DNA of 64,000 nucleotides, from positions 1 to 64,000 of the forward strand of contig NZ_QYUR01000008.1 in the NCBI RefSeq assembly GCF_003596405.1, written 5' to 3'. The notes beneath the pieces were generated by a model. It saw only the letters and a program-made list of their open reading frames with translations, searched no databases and was not told the DNA's origin. This stretch comes from Pseudomonas cavernicola. GTDB taxonomy: Bacteria; Pseudomonadota; Gammaproteobacteria; Pseudomonadales; Pseudomonadaceae. Position numbers and translations under genes: made by a program. Below are positions 42,877 through 52,110 of the stretch, one piece after another (the stretch's first letter is position 1; every line of letters starts with the position of its first letter).

Positions 42877-42925
42877 AAAAACGTCGCGCCACCTGAGCGC
42901 TCGAGAGCGGGGATGGACGCGACGT
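42877..42925 (-). terminator. Leader terminator of the nitrate transporter gene
   Basis: On the minus strand ACGTCGCG pairs with CGCGACGT, followed by TTTTTT. The long loop contains a smaller helix (CGCTC/GAGCG). It lies about 190 bases before the transporter start, inside the leader. The remaining leader to 42690 is G+C-rich with no open frame of note. Confidence 0.8.
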
Positions 42926-42961
42926 CGTTGTCGTTAGTAGGGGCAGCCGCCGTTGGCTACC
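42920..42961 (-). promoter_or_regulatory. ANTAR (NasT)-target two-hairpin leader of the transporter
   Basis: Transcript strand: hairpin 1 is GGTAGCC-AACGGC-GGCTGCC (42961-42942), hairpin 2 is CGAC-AACGAC-GTCG (42933-42920). Both hexaloops have A1 and G4. The 3' arm of hairpin 2 is part of the terminator's left arm, as in the nirB leader. The loops AACGGC and AATGGC of the two first hairpins differ by one base. This indicates joint control by NasT. Confidence 0.8.
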
Positions 42962-42975
42962 TGTGCCTAGGCATT

Positions 42976-42992
42976 AGCAAGAGCCGAGCCAA
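42976..42992 (-). promoter_or_regulatory. Sigma54-type promoter of the nitrate transporter
   Basis: Minus strand TTGGCTCGGCTCTTGCTA: TTGGC at -24 and TTGCT at -12 with the right ten-base gap between GG and GC. It lies just before the ANTAR hairpins. I found no clear NtrC site in 42993-43155. Confidence 0.65.
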
Positions 42993-43155
42993 GGTTGCCG
43001 GAGGCTGGATTTATCGAGGGAGGAGCGTTTTTCTTGGGGCGTCTCCGTGAGTCGTAACGGGGCGTTATGGTTGGCCGTGCACTGCGATGAGGCGCCGGGG
43101 CGCGCTCTCCAGGCGTGGGCGGTCTGGAAGTGGCACCTCACTCTCAAGGGGAGGG

Positions 43156-43635
43156 CTACTGTGGCGGCGCTGGAAATACCACGGCCGGCCCCTGCGGTTT
43201 TTGCTCTGGCGGCAGATAGGCCGGCGCCGGTTGCCCGCCCGGGCCTAGGTGCTGGACGAAGCGGTAGATGCCGCGCAGATCCTCTTCGCGCATCATGCGC
43301 AGCACATGGCTGGGCATCGGCGGGCGGTAGTTGGCGTTGCGTGCCAACTGCAGCCACTGCTCCTCGCTGAGTTTGTTCAGCACCAGGCGCAGGTTGCTTG
43401 GGTAGGTGGTGCCCCAGGGGCCGCTCCAGCCAAGTTGGTCGCCCTGTAGCCAGGCGCTTTCCGGCACTTTGTCCGGAGCCATCAGGTAGCCGGCCGTGTG
43501 GCAGTCGTTACAGCCGGAGATCTGCACCAGATAGCGCCCGCGTTCGATGGGATCATCGGCCTGGGCAAACCCTGGGAGGGTGAACAGGCCGGCGAGCAGG
43601 GCGGCTCGTCCGTAAGCGTGACGCAAGGCAGACAT
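43156..43635 (-). CDS. Periplasmic c-type cytochrome
   Basis: A 159-residue protein with signal peptide (1-26, ending QADD after FAQA) and one haem site CNDCH (near residue 42). A distal methionine ligand may be in PPMPSHVLRMM (near 105). The C-terminal 25 residues are Pro-rich. Monohaem, class I-like, similar to proteins annotated as cytochrome c subunits of dehydrogenases. It lies upstream of the nitrate transporter on the same strand, but the sigma54 site between them argues for separate control. Redox partner unknown. Confidence 0.85.
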   Translation of the reverse strand: MSALRHAYGRAALLAGLFTLPGFAQADDPIERGRYLVQISGCNDCHTAGYLMAPDKVPESAWLQGDQLGWSGPWGTTYPSNLRLVLNKLSEEQWLQLARNANYRPPMPSHVLRMMREEDLRGIYRFVQHLGPGGQPAPAYLPPEQKPQGPAVVFPAPPQ

Positions 43636-43703
43636 GGTTAATCCCCTCTATGAGCCATAAGATCGTTGAGAGGTATAGCGCAAAGCTGCGGCTTGCGCCG
43701 GCT

Positions 43704-44147
43704 TCAGTCCAGCCAATTGACCTTGGCAAACTTGCTGGAGAAATTCTCAGGCATCGGGACGACCAGGGAGCAGCTGTAATCGAAGAAGACAAAGCCCGAC
43801 TTGGCCATCGCCACCAGGCTGTTGTCCGCCGGGCGACTGATTCGGAAGGTGATGTCGCCGCCGTATTTGTTGAAGTCCATCACGCCCACTTCGAACAGCA
43901 GTTGGTCGCGGGCGTGGGCTTCGGCTTTGTAGGTGGTGGCAAGGTCGGTGACGATGATGCCTAGACCGTCCGTGGGAGCATCAGTGATGCCGAAATCGAA
44001 CAAAAAGCGTGCCCGCGCTTCGGAGATCATCGAGATCATCGAGTCGTTGCCCAGGTGGTTGGCCGCGTTGATGTCAGTGACTCGTACGGTGAGCTGGGTG
44101 CTGTAGCAAAACTGGTCTTCGGGGAATGCAAGTTTCAAGCGGGCCAT
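43704..44147 (-). CDS. Acyl-CoA thioesterase, hotdog (4HBT) fold
   Basis: A 147-residue single-hotdog protein. The N-terminal half has VRVTDINAANHLGNDSMISMISEARARFL, where Asp/Asn-x-x-x-Asn-His-hydrophobic is the 4HBT catalytic region. It probably hydrolyses an acyl-CoA. The neighbours do not name a pathway. ATG 44147 begins MARLKLAFPEDQF. The 68-base gap to the cytochrome gene shows nothing notable. Confidence 0.8.
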   Translation of the reverse strand: MARLKLAFPEDQFCYSTQLTVRVTDINAANHLGNDSMISMISEARARFLFDFGITDAPTDGLGIIVTDLATTYKAEAHARDQLLFEVGVMDFNKYGGDITFRISRPADNSLVAMAKSGFVFFDYSCSLVVPMPENFSSKFAKVNWLD

Positions 44148-44391
44148 GGTGGATCTCGGCTGAGTATTTGAGCCCAGGGGGCGTATAGGGGCGATTTTAC
44201 GTGGGCTTTTCCGGCCTTTGGGCTTATTTGTCAGGCGAATGACCAGCTCAGCGCTGCGTGATTCGCCGGACCTGAGTGCGATGTGATTTTCTCGTCATTC
44301 CGCCCGGAGCGAGGTACGGCCCCCGGAATCCAGGTGCGAGGAATTCCCTGGCTTTCGCGCTTCCTGCTGGCCGAAACCGTGCAGGTTCTTC
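44148..44391. other. Intergenic region with a CGTCATTCC-type repeat remnant
   Basis: The 244-bp gap between the thioesterase and alginate lyase genes contains CGTCATTCCGCC near 44292 and GGCCCCCGGAATCCAGG near 44320. This resembles the widespread GTCATTCC ... GGAATCCAG palindromic repeats, in a degenerate form. I see no gene. Confidence 0.35.
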
Positions 44392-45081
44392 CTACCGATG
44401 CAGGCTGTTCAACCAGTAGAAGGTCACCCGACCGCCTTCATTGGTTGGGCCGTAATTGTCCTGAATATAGGCGCCAGCCTTGAAGTACAGCTGCTGATCG
44501 CCCCAGTAGCCGCTCAACTGCTGATAGTACGAGCCAGCATCGCCACCACTGCTACGCACGCTCACGCCGAGCTTGCCGCTGGGCGTCACGCGCAGGTCGT
44601 AGCTAAAGCGTTCATTCAACTGCACGTTCTCCGCCAGCAAAATGTTTTGCACCTCGGTGTCGCCTGGTCGCTTGCGCAACAGCAATTCCAATCGGCCGAC
44701 GCCGTTCAGGTAGTGGTACTGCAGCTTGAGCAGCGGATCGTTCTGGCTGCCGGGTTCGTCCTTGCTATGGATTTGGCCGATGATGATTTTGTTCTTGCTC
44801 GGTACCTGATTCACCGTCAGCACGGCGCTCAGGTAGTTGTCGGCATTTTGGTAAGGCCAGTAGCTGAGCGTGCCATCGGCTTGGGTTTCGCGCAGTTCGG
44901 TGCGTGGATAGACACTGTCTTTGGTGTGCGAGCCGTTGACCGGCACCCAGAAGCTGATGCTGTCGTCGTCATTACGGCGGAAGTACTGGCTCTCGTAGCC
45001 GTTGTTGAGGCGCTGGGTATCGATGAGGGTGGCGGAATCGTAGGCGGGGATGGTGAGGTTCCATGTCGTGAGGTCGAGCAT
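44392..45081 (-). CDS. Polysaccharide lyase family 7 (alginate lyase-type) protein
   Basis: A 229-residue beta-jelly-roll lyase. ATG 45081 follows AAGGAC by six bases; the open frame runs 33 codons further without a signal. All three PL7 motifs are present: YPRTELRET (near residue 63), IIGQIHSKDE (near 100) and YFKAGAYIQDN (near 205), carrying the catalytic Arg, Gln/His and Tyr. It cleaves alginate or a similar uronate by beta-elimination. There is no signal peptide at this start, so cytoplasmic location or an unusual export route is implied. A homologous gene holds this position in P. aeruginosa (recalled). The 262-bp gap upstream (45082-45343) holds nothing recognisable. Confidence 0.9.
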   Translation of the reverse strand: MLDLTTWNLTIPAYDSATLIDTQRLNNGYESQYFRRNDDDSISFWVPVNGSHTKDSVYPRTELRETQADGTLSYWPYQNADNYLSAVLTVNQVPSKNKIIIGQIHSKDEPGSQNDPLLKLQYHYLNGVGRLELLLRKRPGDTEVQNILLAENVQLNERFSYDLRVTPSGKLGVSVRSSGGDAGSYYQQLSGYWGDQQLYFKAGAYIQDNYGPTNEGGRVTFYWLNSLHR

Positions 45082-45343
45082 TGCTAAGTCCTTTTGTGGC
45101 TGAGGGGAAAGAAGCCCCTTTTCGGTAGCCAAGGACCGTACAAGTTCAGACCAAGTGACGAGTGGGGCGCTGCTTTTCAATCAGCTGCAGCCGTCAGTGG
45201 CCACTAGCCCGCTATTTTCAAGGCCAATGGCCTGTTCGCGGGTATGCCGCTGCTCGATTATCCGCTGGCGGCATGCGCAGTGAAGGCGTTGGAGTGATGC
45301 ATGCCTGTTCCGCCATCCATCACTCCGCCGCCTTTTGACTCGC

Positions 45344-46582
45344 TTAGACGGACTCAGGCTTGGCCTTTGGCGAAGACGTCGACGGCAGCAAGCCATCGGC
45401 ACGGAACATCGCCTTGATACCCCGTACGGCCTGACGGATACGATCCTGGTTCTCGATCAGGGCGAAGCGCACATGGTCGTTGCCGTAGTCACCGAAACCG
45501 ATGCCGGGCGACACGCAGACCTTGGCCTCGGCCAGCAACTTCTTGGCGAACTCCAACGAGCCGAGTTGGGCGTACGGCTCGGGGATTTTCGCCCAGACAT
45601 ACATCGAGGCTTTCGGGTTATCGACCATCCAGCCGGCCTCGTGCAGGCCACGCACCAGCACATCCCGACGCTGCTGGTAGTTCGCGGTGATCTCGCGTAC
45701 GCATTGTTGATCGCCTTCCAGCGCGGCAATCGCGGCAACTTGCAGCGGGGTGAAGGTGCCGTAGTCGTGGTAACTCTTGATTCGCGCCAGGGCATTCACC
45801 AGCTCGGGATTACCGACCATGAAACCGATCCGCCAGCCGGCCATGTTGTAGCTCTTGGACAGGGTGAAAAACTCCACCGCGATGTCCTTGGCGCCGGGCA
45901 CCTGCATGATCGACGGTGCTTTCCAGCCGTCGTAGACGATGTCGGCGTAGGCCAGGTCGTGCACCACCAGTACGTCGTACTGCTTGGCCAGGGCGACAAT
46001 CCGCTCGAAGAAATCCAGCTCCACGCACTGAGCGGTGGGGTTGGAGGGGAAGCCGATAATCAGCATCTTTGGCTTTGGGATGCTCTCGCGGATTGCCCGT
46101 TCCACCTCGGCGAAGAAGTCCACGCCGGGTACCAGCGGTACGGAGCGCACCTGGGCGCCGGCGATAACTGCGCCGTAGATATGGATCGGGTAGCTCGGGT
46201 TGGGCACCAACACCGTGTCACCGTGGTCGAGGGTGGCGAGCATTAGATGCGCCAGGCCTTCCTTGGAGCCGATGGTGACGATGGCCTCGTGCTCAGGGTC
46301 GATGTCCACGGCATAGCGGTCGGCGTACCAGCGCGAGATCGCTCGGCGCAGGCGTGGGATGCCTTTGGAGGTGGAGTAGCCGTGGGTGTCTTCGCGCTGG
46401 GCGACTTGCACCAGCTTTTCGACGATGTGCGGCGGGGTGGCGCCGTCGGGGTTGCCCATGCTCAGGTCGATAATGTCCTCGCCGCGGCGGCGGGCAGCCA
46501 TCTTCAGCTCGGCAGTGATGTTGAAAACGTAGGGGGGGAGACGATCGATGCGCGCAAAGCGGCGCGAAGCTTGGTCAGCCAT
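45344..46582 (-). CDS. alaC: Glutamate-pyruvate aminotransferase (alanine-forming)
   Basis: A 412-residue class I aminotransferase from ATG 46582, preceded by GAGGAAAGC. It is close to E. coli AlaC along its whole length: [29 protein letters not shown] near the start, [17 protein letters not shown] near 80, and PLP lysine in [15 protein letters not shown] (near 245), NPTAQC near 185. It makes alanine from pyruvate and glutamate. The protein C-terminus ([12 protein letters not shown]) is low-complexity. It is probably separately transcribed from nasT, from which a small palindrome separates it. Confidence 0.95.
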   Translation of the reverse strand: MADQASRRFARIDRLPPYVFNITAELKMAARRRGEDIIDLSMGNPDGATPPHIVEKLVQVAQREDTHGYSTSKGIPRLRRAISRWYADRYAVDIDPEHEAIVTIGSKEGLAHLMLATLDHGDTVLVPNPSYPIHIYGAVIAGAQVRSVPLVPGVDFFAEVERAIRESIPKPKMLIIGFPSNPTAQCVELDFFERIVALAKQYDVLVVHDLAYADIVYDGWKAPSIMQVPGAKDIAVEFFTLSKSYNMAGWRIGFMVGNPELVNALARIKSYHDYGTFTPLQVAAIAALEGDQQCVREITANYQQRRDVLVRGLHEAGWMVDNPKASMYVWAKIPEPYAQLGSLEFAKKLLAEAKVCVSPGIGFGDYGNDHVRFALIENQDRIRQAVRGIKAMFRADGLLPSTSSPKAKPESV

Positions 46583-46703
46583 GCTTTCCTCGGAGACGTA
46601 AGCGCCCGGAACCGTCCGAGCGACGTTGGCCACTGTGGTGACCGGAGGCGAAGATAAGCGGGGGGCGGGGCCGTTGTCGAGTTTTCTGAGCTTTCGAAGG
46701 GAT

Positions 46704-46739
46704 TGTAGGGTGGATGACGCACTATCCATCCACCCTACA
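46704..46739. repeat. Small GTAGGGTGGAT palindrome
   Basis: TGTAGGGTGGAT and ATCCACCCTACA are exact inverse repeats around a 12-base centre. Related to the ends of the 33693-33810 element. It lies between nasT and alaC, 29 bases after the nasT stop. Confidence 0.6.
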
Positions 46740-46768
46740 TTGCCAGCCAATTTCCACTCTGTTGGGGT

Positions 46769-47359
46769 TCAAGGGCCGAGCAGTTCGTTCATGGCGATGA
46801 TCTGTTCGGCCACCTGAATCAACTTCTGCTGGCGGCTCATGGCCTGGCGGCGCATCAGGGTATAGGCCTCTTCCTCGTTGCAATTTTTCATTTTCATCAG
46901 CATGCCTTTGGCTAGCTCAATGCGCTTGCGCTCGGCCAGTTGGGCATCGCGTGCCTGCAGTTGCGCACGCAGCGCCTGGTCGCTCTCGAAGCGGGCCATG
47001 GCAACGTCGAGAATCGGCTGCAGACGCTGGGCCTGGATGCCCTCGACGATATAGGCGCTGACCCCTGACTGGATGGCTTGGCGCATCACGTCAGGGTCGT
47101 GCTCATCGGTGAACATGACGATGGGCCGCGGCTGATCGCGGCTGACCAACACCACTTGCTCCATCACGTCACGGCCGGGGGACTCGGTGTCGATCAGGAT
47201 CACGTCGGGCCGCACGGCTTCGACTCGGGCAGGCAGGTCGATGGTCAGCCCGGATTCGTCGATAACCTCGAAACCCGCTTCGGTCAGTGCAGCCTTGAGG
47301 CGGCCGAACTTCTTCGCGGTGTCGTTGATCAGGAGGATGCGCAGCATTGGGGAGGTCAT
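46769..47359 (-). CDS. nasT: ANTAR-domain nitrate response regulator
   Basis: A 196-residue regulator: receiver-like domain (MLRILLINDT, DVILIDTESPGRD near residue 55, IVMFTDEH near 83) and C-terminal ANTAR domain (residues 135-190, ERKRIELAKGMLMKMKNCNEEEAYTLMRRQAM region) that binds RNA. In related bacteria NasS holds NasT inactive until nitrate or nitrite binds NasS; free NasT then prevents leader termination. The two leaders described at 39.5 and 42.9 kb are its likely targets. Start: ATG 47359 or ATG 47347 (MLRILL); the second matches homologues. It follows nasS by 8 bases. Confidence 0.95.
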   Translation of the reverse strand: MTSPMLRILLINDTAKKFGRLKAALTEAGFEVIDESGLTIDLPARVEAVRPDVILIDTESPGRDVMEQVVLVSRDQPRPIVMFTDEHDPDVMRQAIQSGVSAYIVEGIQAQRLQPILDVAMARFESDQALRAQLQARDAQLAERKRIELAKGMLMKMKNCNEEEAYTLMRRQAMSRQQKLIQVAEQIIAMNELLGP

Positions 47360-47367
47360 CCTCTGGC

Positions 47368-48588
47368 TTAAAGGGCTAGCGACTGTGGCGCATCGGCCAG
47401 GGCATGCAGGGCAAAGCTGCGCGCATAGCCGGCCGGGTCGGAGCCGTCCCAGACTTTGCCATCGAGCAAGGTGGCGCTGCGCATGGGCGTGGCTGGCACG
47501 GCGATGCCCAGGGCGCTGGCGGCCTCACGGTAGAGCTCGAGTTGCTGCACCTGTTGGGCGATGCCGAGGTAGTCCGGATCATCCCGCAGCAGGCCCCAGC
47601 GGCGGAATTGGGTCATGAACCACAGGCCGTCGGACAGATAGGGCATGTTTGCCGCCCCCTCGGCGTGGAAGCGCAGCGGATGCCGGTCGTGCCAGGCGTT
47701 GCCGAGCCCGTCTTGGTATTGGCCGAGGAAGCGCGGCAGGATTGCTGAGAGCGGGGCATCGATGTACTCGCTGCCGCTGATCAGTTGCGCAGTGCTGCGT
47801 TGGTTTTCTGTGCTCGCGTCGATAAAGCGACTTGCTTCGAGAACTGCCATGGTCAGAGCGCGCGCGGTGTTGGGGTAGCGCTCGACGAATTCATGGGTGA
47901 CGCCGAGCACTTTCTCCGGGTGATCGGCCCAGATCATCTGGCTGGTGGCGATGGTGAAGCCTTGGCCTTGCTCTACCGCGAGCGCGCCCCACGGGCCGCC
48001 TGCGCAAAAGCCATCGATCCGTGCCGCTTTGAGGTGAGCGAGCATTTGCGCGGGCGGTACGACCACCGTGTTCACATCATGCAGCGGATGAATGCCGTGG
48101 CTGGCCAGCCAGTAGTTGAGCCACATGGCATGGGTGCCGGTCGGGAAGGTCTGGGCGAAGGTGAGTTTTGCACCGCTTTGGCGCACGCAGCTGGCGAGCG
48201 CTTCAGGAGTGGTCATGCCGGCACGTTTGAGCGGTTCGGACAGGTTGATCGCCTGGCCGTTCTGGCACAGGCCCATGAGGATGGCCATCTCGCAGGCAGG
48301 CCCACCCAGCCCGAGGTGAATGCCATAAACCTGGCCGTAGAGCGCCTGGGCGGCGTCCAGTTCGCGGGTCAGCAGCTTATCGCGCAGGCTGGCCCAGGAT
48401 GCTTGGCGTTGCAGGTTTAGCGTCAGGCCATAAGGCTGGGCGAAGCCCTGGGTGGCTGCGACGATCAGCGAAGCCGAGTCGGTCAGGGCCATAAAACCGA
48501 GGTTGAGCGCACTCTTTTCAGGCGCATCCGAGCCGGCGACCCAGGCCTGGGCAGTCGTGCGGGTGTTGTCTTGGCTATCATCGGTCAT
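47368..48588 (-). CDS. nasS: Nitrate/nitrite-sensing protein NasS
   Basis: A 406-residue protein of the NrtA/CmpA substrate-binding family, but with no signal peptide, so it acts in the cytoplasm. Segments such as LNLGFMALTDSASLIVAATQGF (near residue 28), TFPTGTHAMWLNYWLASHG and GFCAGGPWGALAVEQ are family features. It binds nitrate or nitrite and controls NasT. nasS-nasT form an operon. The ribosome site is weak (GGGAC). Confidence 0.93.
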   Translation of the reverse strand: MTDDSQDNTRTTAQAWVAGSDAPEKSALNLGFMALTDSASLIVAATQGFAQPYGLTLNLQRQASWASLRDKLLTRELDAAQALYGQVYGIHLGLGGPACEMAILMGLCQNGQAINLSEPLKRAGMTTPEALASCVRQSGAKLTFAQTFPTGTHAMWLNYWLASHGIHPLHDVNTVVVPPAQMLAHLKAARIDGFCAGGPWGALAVEQGQGFTIATSQMIWADHPEKVLGVTHEFVERYPNTARALTMAVLEASRFIDASTENQRSTAQLISGSEYIDAPLSAILPRFLGQYQDGLGNAWHDRHPLRFHAEGAANMPYLSDGLWFMTQFRRWGLLRDDPDYLGIAQQVQQLELYREAASALGIAVPATPMRSATLLDGKVWDGSDPAGYARSFALHALADAPQSLAL

Positions 48589-48853
48589 TGCTGTGCTGTC
48601 CCTGAATCATGCGCACCGCTCTAGGTACGGCCAGAGCAGTGGCCGGTAGCGAAGCGATTGTCTATGGCTGACTTCGACGTAGGCGTCAGCGCTGTGGCTA
48701 AGGCTCAAGCAAGCGATATGCCAGTCGGGGAGCGAAGCTTTCCCCGGCGGTGATCCAGGAGCGCAGATAGATCATGTCTCTGTGGCCGGGGTGGCAGAAG
48801 CAAAAGATGCGTGACTGTGCTGCGTTCCCAGTCCAATACCTGGCCCCAGAAAG
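48589..48853. other. Intergenic region with no recognised feature
   Basis: About 265 bp between nasS and the lipoprotein terminator. It must hold the nasST promoter. I see no convincing promoter boxes, repeat or gene; the open frame on the minus strand over 48698-49099 is not supported. Confidence 0.4.
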
Positions 48854-48873
48854 AAAACCCCGCCGAAGCAGGG
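48854..48873 (-). terminator. Terminator of the small lipoprotein gene
   Basis: Minus strand CCCTGC-TTCG-GCGGGG followed by TTTTC: a short stem with a TTCG tetraloop, 24 bases after the lipoprotein stop. Confidence 0.75.
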
Positions 48874-48897
48874 TAAAGGTTGAGGAAGGGGCGTACC

Positions 48898-49107
48898 TCA
48901 ACGTTCGATGATCTGTTTCACCTGGGCCTGCGGGATATGCTGCTTGCGGCCTTCGCTGTCCTCGAATTCGAGCATCCCGGTGTCGTCGTCCAGTTCCGGC
49001 TTGTTGTCGGTGGTGAGCAACTGGCCATCGACGGTGGCGATGATGTATTCGTTGGCGCAGCCAGTCAGGCCAAGTACGCAGAGTACGGCAAGAATCCAAT
49101 GCTTCAT
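48898..49107 (-). CDS. YgdI/YgdR-family lipoprotein
   Basis: A 69-residue lipoprotein with lipobox LTGC (Cys 17) after a hydrophobic signal. The mature part ANEYIIATVDGQLLTTDNKPELDDDTGMLEFED... is an SH3-like YgdI/YgdR fold; the D-G-x-x-x-x-T-D-x-x-P motif is typical. Function unknown; many members are stress-related. Ribosome site GGAGGG before ATG 49107. Own terminator. Confidence 0.9.
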   Translation of the reverse strand: MKHWILAVLCVLGLTGCANEYIIATVDGQLLTTDNKPELDDDTGMLEFEDSEGRKQHIPQAQVKQIIER

Positions 49108-49200
49108 GGGGCCCTCCTGATACTTGAAAAGGTCCGCATTCGGCGGTCCCTAATCAGAAAATAGCTGTTGCAGGCGGAGCTGCAAGGTGTTCCGGAAAAG

Positions 49201-49231
49201 AAAAAGCCCCGCACTAGGCGGGGCTCTTTTT
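49201..49231. terminator. acnB terminator (bidirectional shape)
   Basis: AAAAAGCCCCGC and GCGGGGCTCTTTTT pair around ACTAG with one bulged base. It lies 15 bases beyond the acnB stop and would also stop transcription toward acnB from the other side. Confidence 0.88.
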
Positions 49232-49245
49232 GATGCGTTGCTTCG

Positions 49246-51846
49246 TTAGGCTTGAACGACCGGGATATTGGCGTTCGCAGCCGCTTCACGGAACTCGGCG
49301 ATCTGGTCGAAGCTCAGGTAGCGATAAACGTCGGCAGCCATGCTGTCGATGTCGGCCGCGTACACCATGTACTCCTCGACGGTTGGCAGCTTGCCGAGGA
49401 TGGAGGCAACAGCCGCCAGCTCAGCCGAAGCCAGGTACACGTTGGCACCATCGCCCAGGCGGTTCGGGAAGTTACGGGTAGAGGTCGAAACCACGGTGGA
49501 TTTGGCTTCTACACGCGCCTGGTTACCCATGCACAGCGAGCAACCCGGCATTTCCATACGGGCGCCAGCTTTGCCGTAGATACCGTAGTAGCCTTCTTCG
49601 GTCAGCTGGTGCGCGTCCATCTTGGTCGGCGGAGCCAGCCACAGACGGGTCGGAATGCTGCCTTTGACTTTTTCCAGCAACTTGCCGGCGGCGCGGAAGT
49701 GACCGATGTTGGTCATGCAGGAGCCGATGAACACTTCGTCGATCTTCTCGCCAGCCACGCTGGAGAGCAGGCGAGCGTCGTCCGGGTCGTTCGGCGCGCA
49801 GAGCACCGGCTCTTTCACGTCGGCCAGGTCGATCTCGATGATCTCGGCGTATTCGGCATCTTTGTCCGCTTCCATCAGTTCCGGATTGGCCAGCCAGGCT
49901 TCCATCGCTTGTGCGCGGCGTTCCAGAGTACGCGGGTCACCGTAACCTTCACCGATCATCCAGCGCAGCAGGGTGATGTTGGAGTTCAGGTACTCGGCGA
50001 TGGACTCTTTCGACAGCTTGATGGTGCAACCGGCAGCCGAACGTTCAGCCGAGGCGTCGGACAGCTCGAAGGCTTGTTCGACGGTCAGCTCTTCCAGACC
50101 TTCGATCTCGAGGATGCGACCGGAGAAAGCGTTCTTCTTGCCTTTCTTCTCTACGGTCAGCAGGCCAGCCTGGATCGCATAGTAAGGAATGGCGTGGACC
50201 AGATCGCGCAGGGTGACGCCCGGTTGCAGTTTGCCTTTGAAGCGCACCAGCACCGATTCCGGCATGTCCAGCGGCATCACGCCGGTGGCGGCGGCGAACG
50301 CGACCAGACCGGAACCAGCCGGGAAGGAGATGCCGATCGGGAAACGGGTGTGCGAGTCACCACCGGTACCGACGGTATCCGGCAGCAGCATGCGGTTCAG
50401 CCAGCTGTGGATGATGCCGTCGCCCGGACGCAGGGAAACACCGCCGCGGGTCATGATGAAGTCCGGCAGGGTGTGGTGGGTGGTGACGTCGATCGGCTTC
50501 GGATAGGCCGCGGTGTGGCAGAACGACTGCATCACCAGGTCAGTGGAGAAGCCCAGGCAAGCCAGGTCTTTCAGCTCGTCACGAGTCATCGGGCCAGTGG
50601 TGTCCTGGGAGCCGACGGTGGTCATTTTCGGTTCGCAGTAGGTGCCTGGACGAACGCCAGTCACGCCGCATGCCTTGCCAACCATTTTCTGCGCCAGGGT
50701 GTAACCCTTGGTGCTGGCGGCCGGTTGCTCCGGCAGCTTGAACAGGTTGGACGCCGGCAGACCCAGCTCGGCACGCGCTTTTTCAGTCAGACCACGGCCG
50801 ATGATCAGCGGGATACGGCCGCCAGCGCGGACTTCGTCGAGCAGAACTGGGGTCTTCATTTCGAAGGTGGCCAGCACTTCTTCACTGTCGTGCTTGGTAA
50901 CTTTACCGGCGTAGGGGTAAACGTCGATCACGTCGCCCATGTTCAGCTTGGAGACGTCGAACTCGATCGGCAGGGCGCCGGCATCTTCCATGGTGTTGTA
51001 GAAGATCGGGGCGATTTTGCTGCCGAAGCAGAAGCCGCCAGCGCGCTTGTTCGGGACATAAGGAACGTCGTCACCGAAGAACCACAGCACCGAGTTGGTC
51101 GCGGATTTACGCGAAGAGCCGGTGCCGACTACGTCACCGACGTAGGCAATCGGGAAGCCTTTGGCGCGGATGGTTTCGATCTGCTTTAGCGGGCCGATGG
51201 CGCCTTGCTGATCAGGTTCGATGCCGTCACGGGCCATTTTCAGCATGGCCAGGGCGTGCAGCGGGATATCCGGACGGGACCAGGCGTCGGGCGCCGGGGA
51301 CAGGTCGTCGGTGTTGGTTTCGCCGGTGACCTTGAAGACGGTCAGGCTGATCTTGTCGGCTAGGGTCGGGCGGTTCTTGAACCACTCGCCATCGGCCCAG
51401 GACTGCAGTACGGCTTTGGCGTGAACGTTACCGTTCTTGGCTTTTTCCGCGACGTCGTGGAAGGCGTCGAACATCAGCAGGGTGTGTTTGAGCTCGTCGG
51501 CAGCAACCGGAGCCAGCTCGGCGTTATCCAGCAGATCGACCAGGGTGACGATGTTGTAGCCGCCCTGCATGGTGCCGAGCAGCTCGACGGCGCGCTTTTT
51601 GTCCAGCAGTGGCGAGCTGACTTCGCCTTTGGCCAGCGCCGAGAGGAAGGCGGCCTTGACGTAGGCCGCTTCGTCCACACCGGGCGGAACACGGTTGGTG
51701 ATCAGATCAACGAGTAATGCTTCCTCGCCAGCAGGCGGGTTCTTCAGCAGCTCAACCAGGCCTGCGGTTTGTTCGGCGTTTAGCGGCTGGGGCACGATGC
51801 CCTGAGCGGCACGCTCTGCGATGTGTTTGCGATAGGCTTCAAGCAC
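49246..51846 (-). CDS. acnB: Aconitate hydratase B
   Basis: An 866-residue aconitase. I start it at GTG 51846 ([16 protein letters not shown]), the conserved AcnB start, with GAGGG upstream; ATG 51861 is an in-frame alternative. The HEAT-like N-terminal domain comes first, followed by the swivel domain (about 170-380; [17 protein letters not shown] near 270) and the catalytic domains. [4Fe-4S] cysteines are in [16 protein letters not shown] (near 710) and [13 protein letters not shown] (near 770). It interconverts citrate and isocitrate and, in E. coli, also binds mRNA. A long hairpin-forming leader lies upstream. Confidence 0.96.
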   Translation of the reverse strand: MLEAYRKHIAERAAQGIVPQPLNAEQTAGLVELLKNPPAGEEALLVDLITNRVPPGVDEAAYVKAAFLSALAKGEVSSPLLDKKRAVELLGTMQGGYNIVTLVDLLDNAELAPVAADELKHTLLMFDAFHDVAEKAKNGNVHAKAVLQSWADGEWFKNRPTLADKISLTVFKVTGETNTDDLSPAPDAWSRPDIPLHALAMLKMARDGIEPDQQGAIGPLKQIETIRAKGFPIAYVGDVVGTGSSRKSATNSVLWFFGDDVPYVPNKRAGGFCFGSKIAPIFYNTMEDAGALPIEFDVSKLNMGDVIDVYPYAGKVTKHDSEEVLATFEMKTPVLLDEVRAGGRIPLIIGRGLTEKARAELGLPASNLFKLPEQPAASTKGYTLAQKMVGKACGVTGVRPGTYCEPKMTTVGSQDTTGPMTRDELKDLACLGFSTDLVMQSFCHTAAYPKPIDVTTHHTLPDFIMTRGGVSLRPGDGIIHSWLNRMLLPDTVGTGGDSHTRFPIGISFPAGSGLVAFAAATGVMPLDMPESVLVRFKGKLQPGVTLRDLVHAIPYYAIQAGLLTVEKKGKKNAFSGRILEIEGLEELTVEQAFELSDASAERSAAGCTIKLSKESIAEYLNSNITLLRWMIGEGYGDPRTLERRAQAMEAWLANPELMEADKDAEYAEIIEIDLADVKEPVLCAPNDPDDARLLSSVAGEKIDEVFIGSCMTNIGHFRAAGKLLEKVKGSIPTRLWLAPPTKMDAHQLTEEGYYGIYGKAGARMEMPGCSLCMGNQARVEAKSTVVSTSTRNFPNRLGDGANVYLASAELAAVASILGKLPTVEEYMVYAADIDSMAADVYRYLSFDQIAEFREAAANANIPVVQA

Positions 51847-51894
51847 AGTTATTACCCTCATCAGTGGTCCCATAGGGTTGTCCGGGACGCATCC

Positions 51895-52032
51895 AGAAGC
51901 TGCTTTCAAAGTTTTACGCCGGCAGGACGAACTAGATGAGGGCTGGCTGGGGCACCTGAGGGGGCGTGGTACCCCAGCCAACGGCGTTCCTGCTGGATTA
52001 ACTGTGCTCGTGACGCTTTGAAAACAGCTTCT
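51895..52032. repeat. 138-bp inverted-repeat unit in the acnB leader
   Basis: AGAAGCTGCTTTCAAAG (51895-51911) and CTTTGAAAACAGCTTCT (52016-52032) are inverse repeats with 16 of 17 bases complementary. Inside are further nested arms: GCAGGACG / CGTTCCTGC and GGCTGGGG / CCCCAGCC with ACC / GGT. The whole can fold into one long stem 49 bases before the acnB GTG start. It may be an RNA control element or another small mobile element. Confidence 0.6.
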
Positions 52033-52110
52033 AACGGACATGACGCCTAAGAATGGCGGGCCGATTCTACTGGAAAAGACTCGCGAAGTTAAGACAAAAG
52101 CCCCACATGC

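Noticed and set aside
48698..49099. A 133-codon minus-strand frame over the nasS-lipoprotein gap
   Set aside because: It overlaps the lipoprotein gene and its terminator and shows no domain.
49252..51189. A 645-codon open frame on the plus strand
   Set aside because: It lies opposite acnB and has the His/Gln/Arg/Asp-rich composition of a shadow frame in high-G+C DNA. No known motif or ribosome site.
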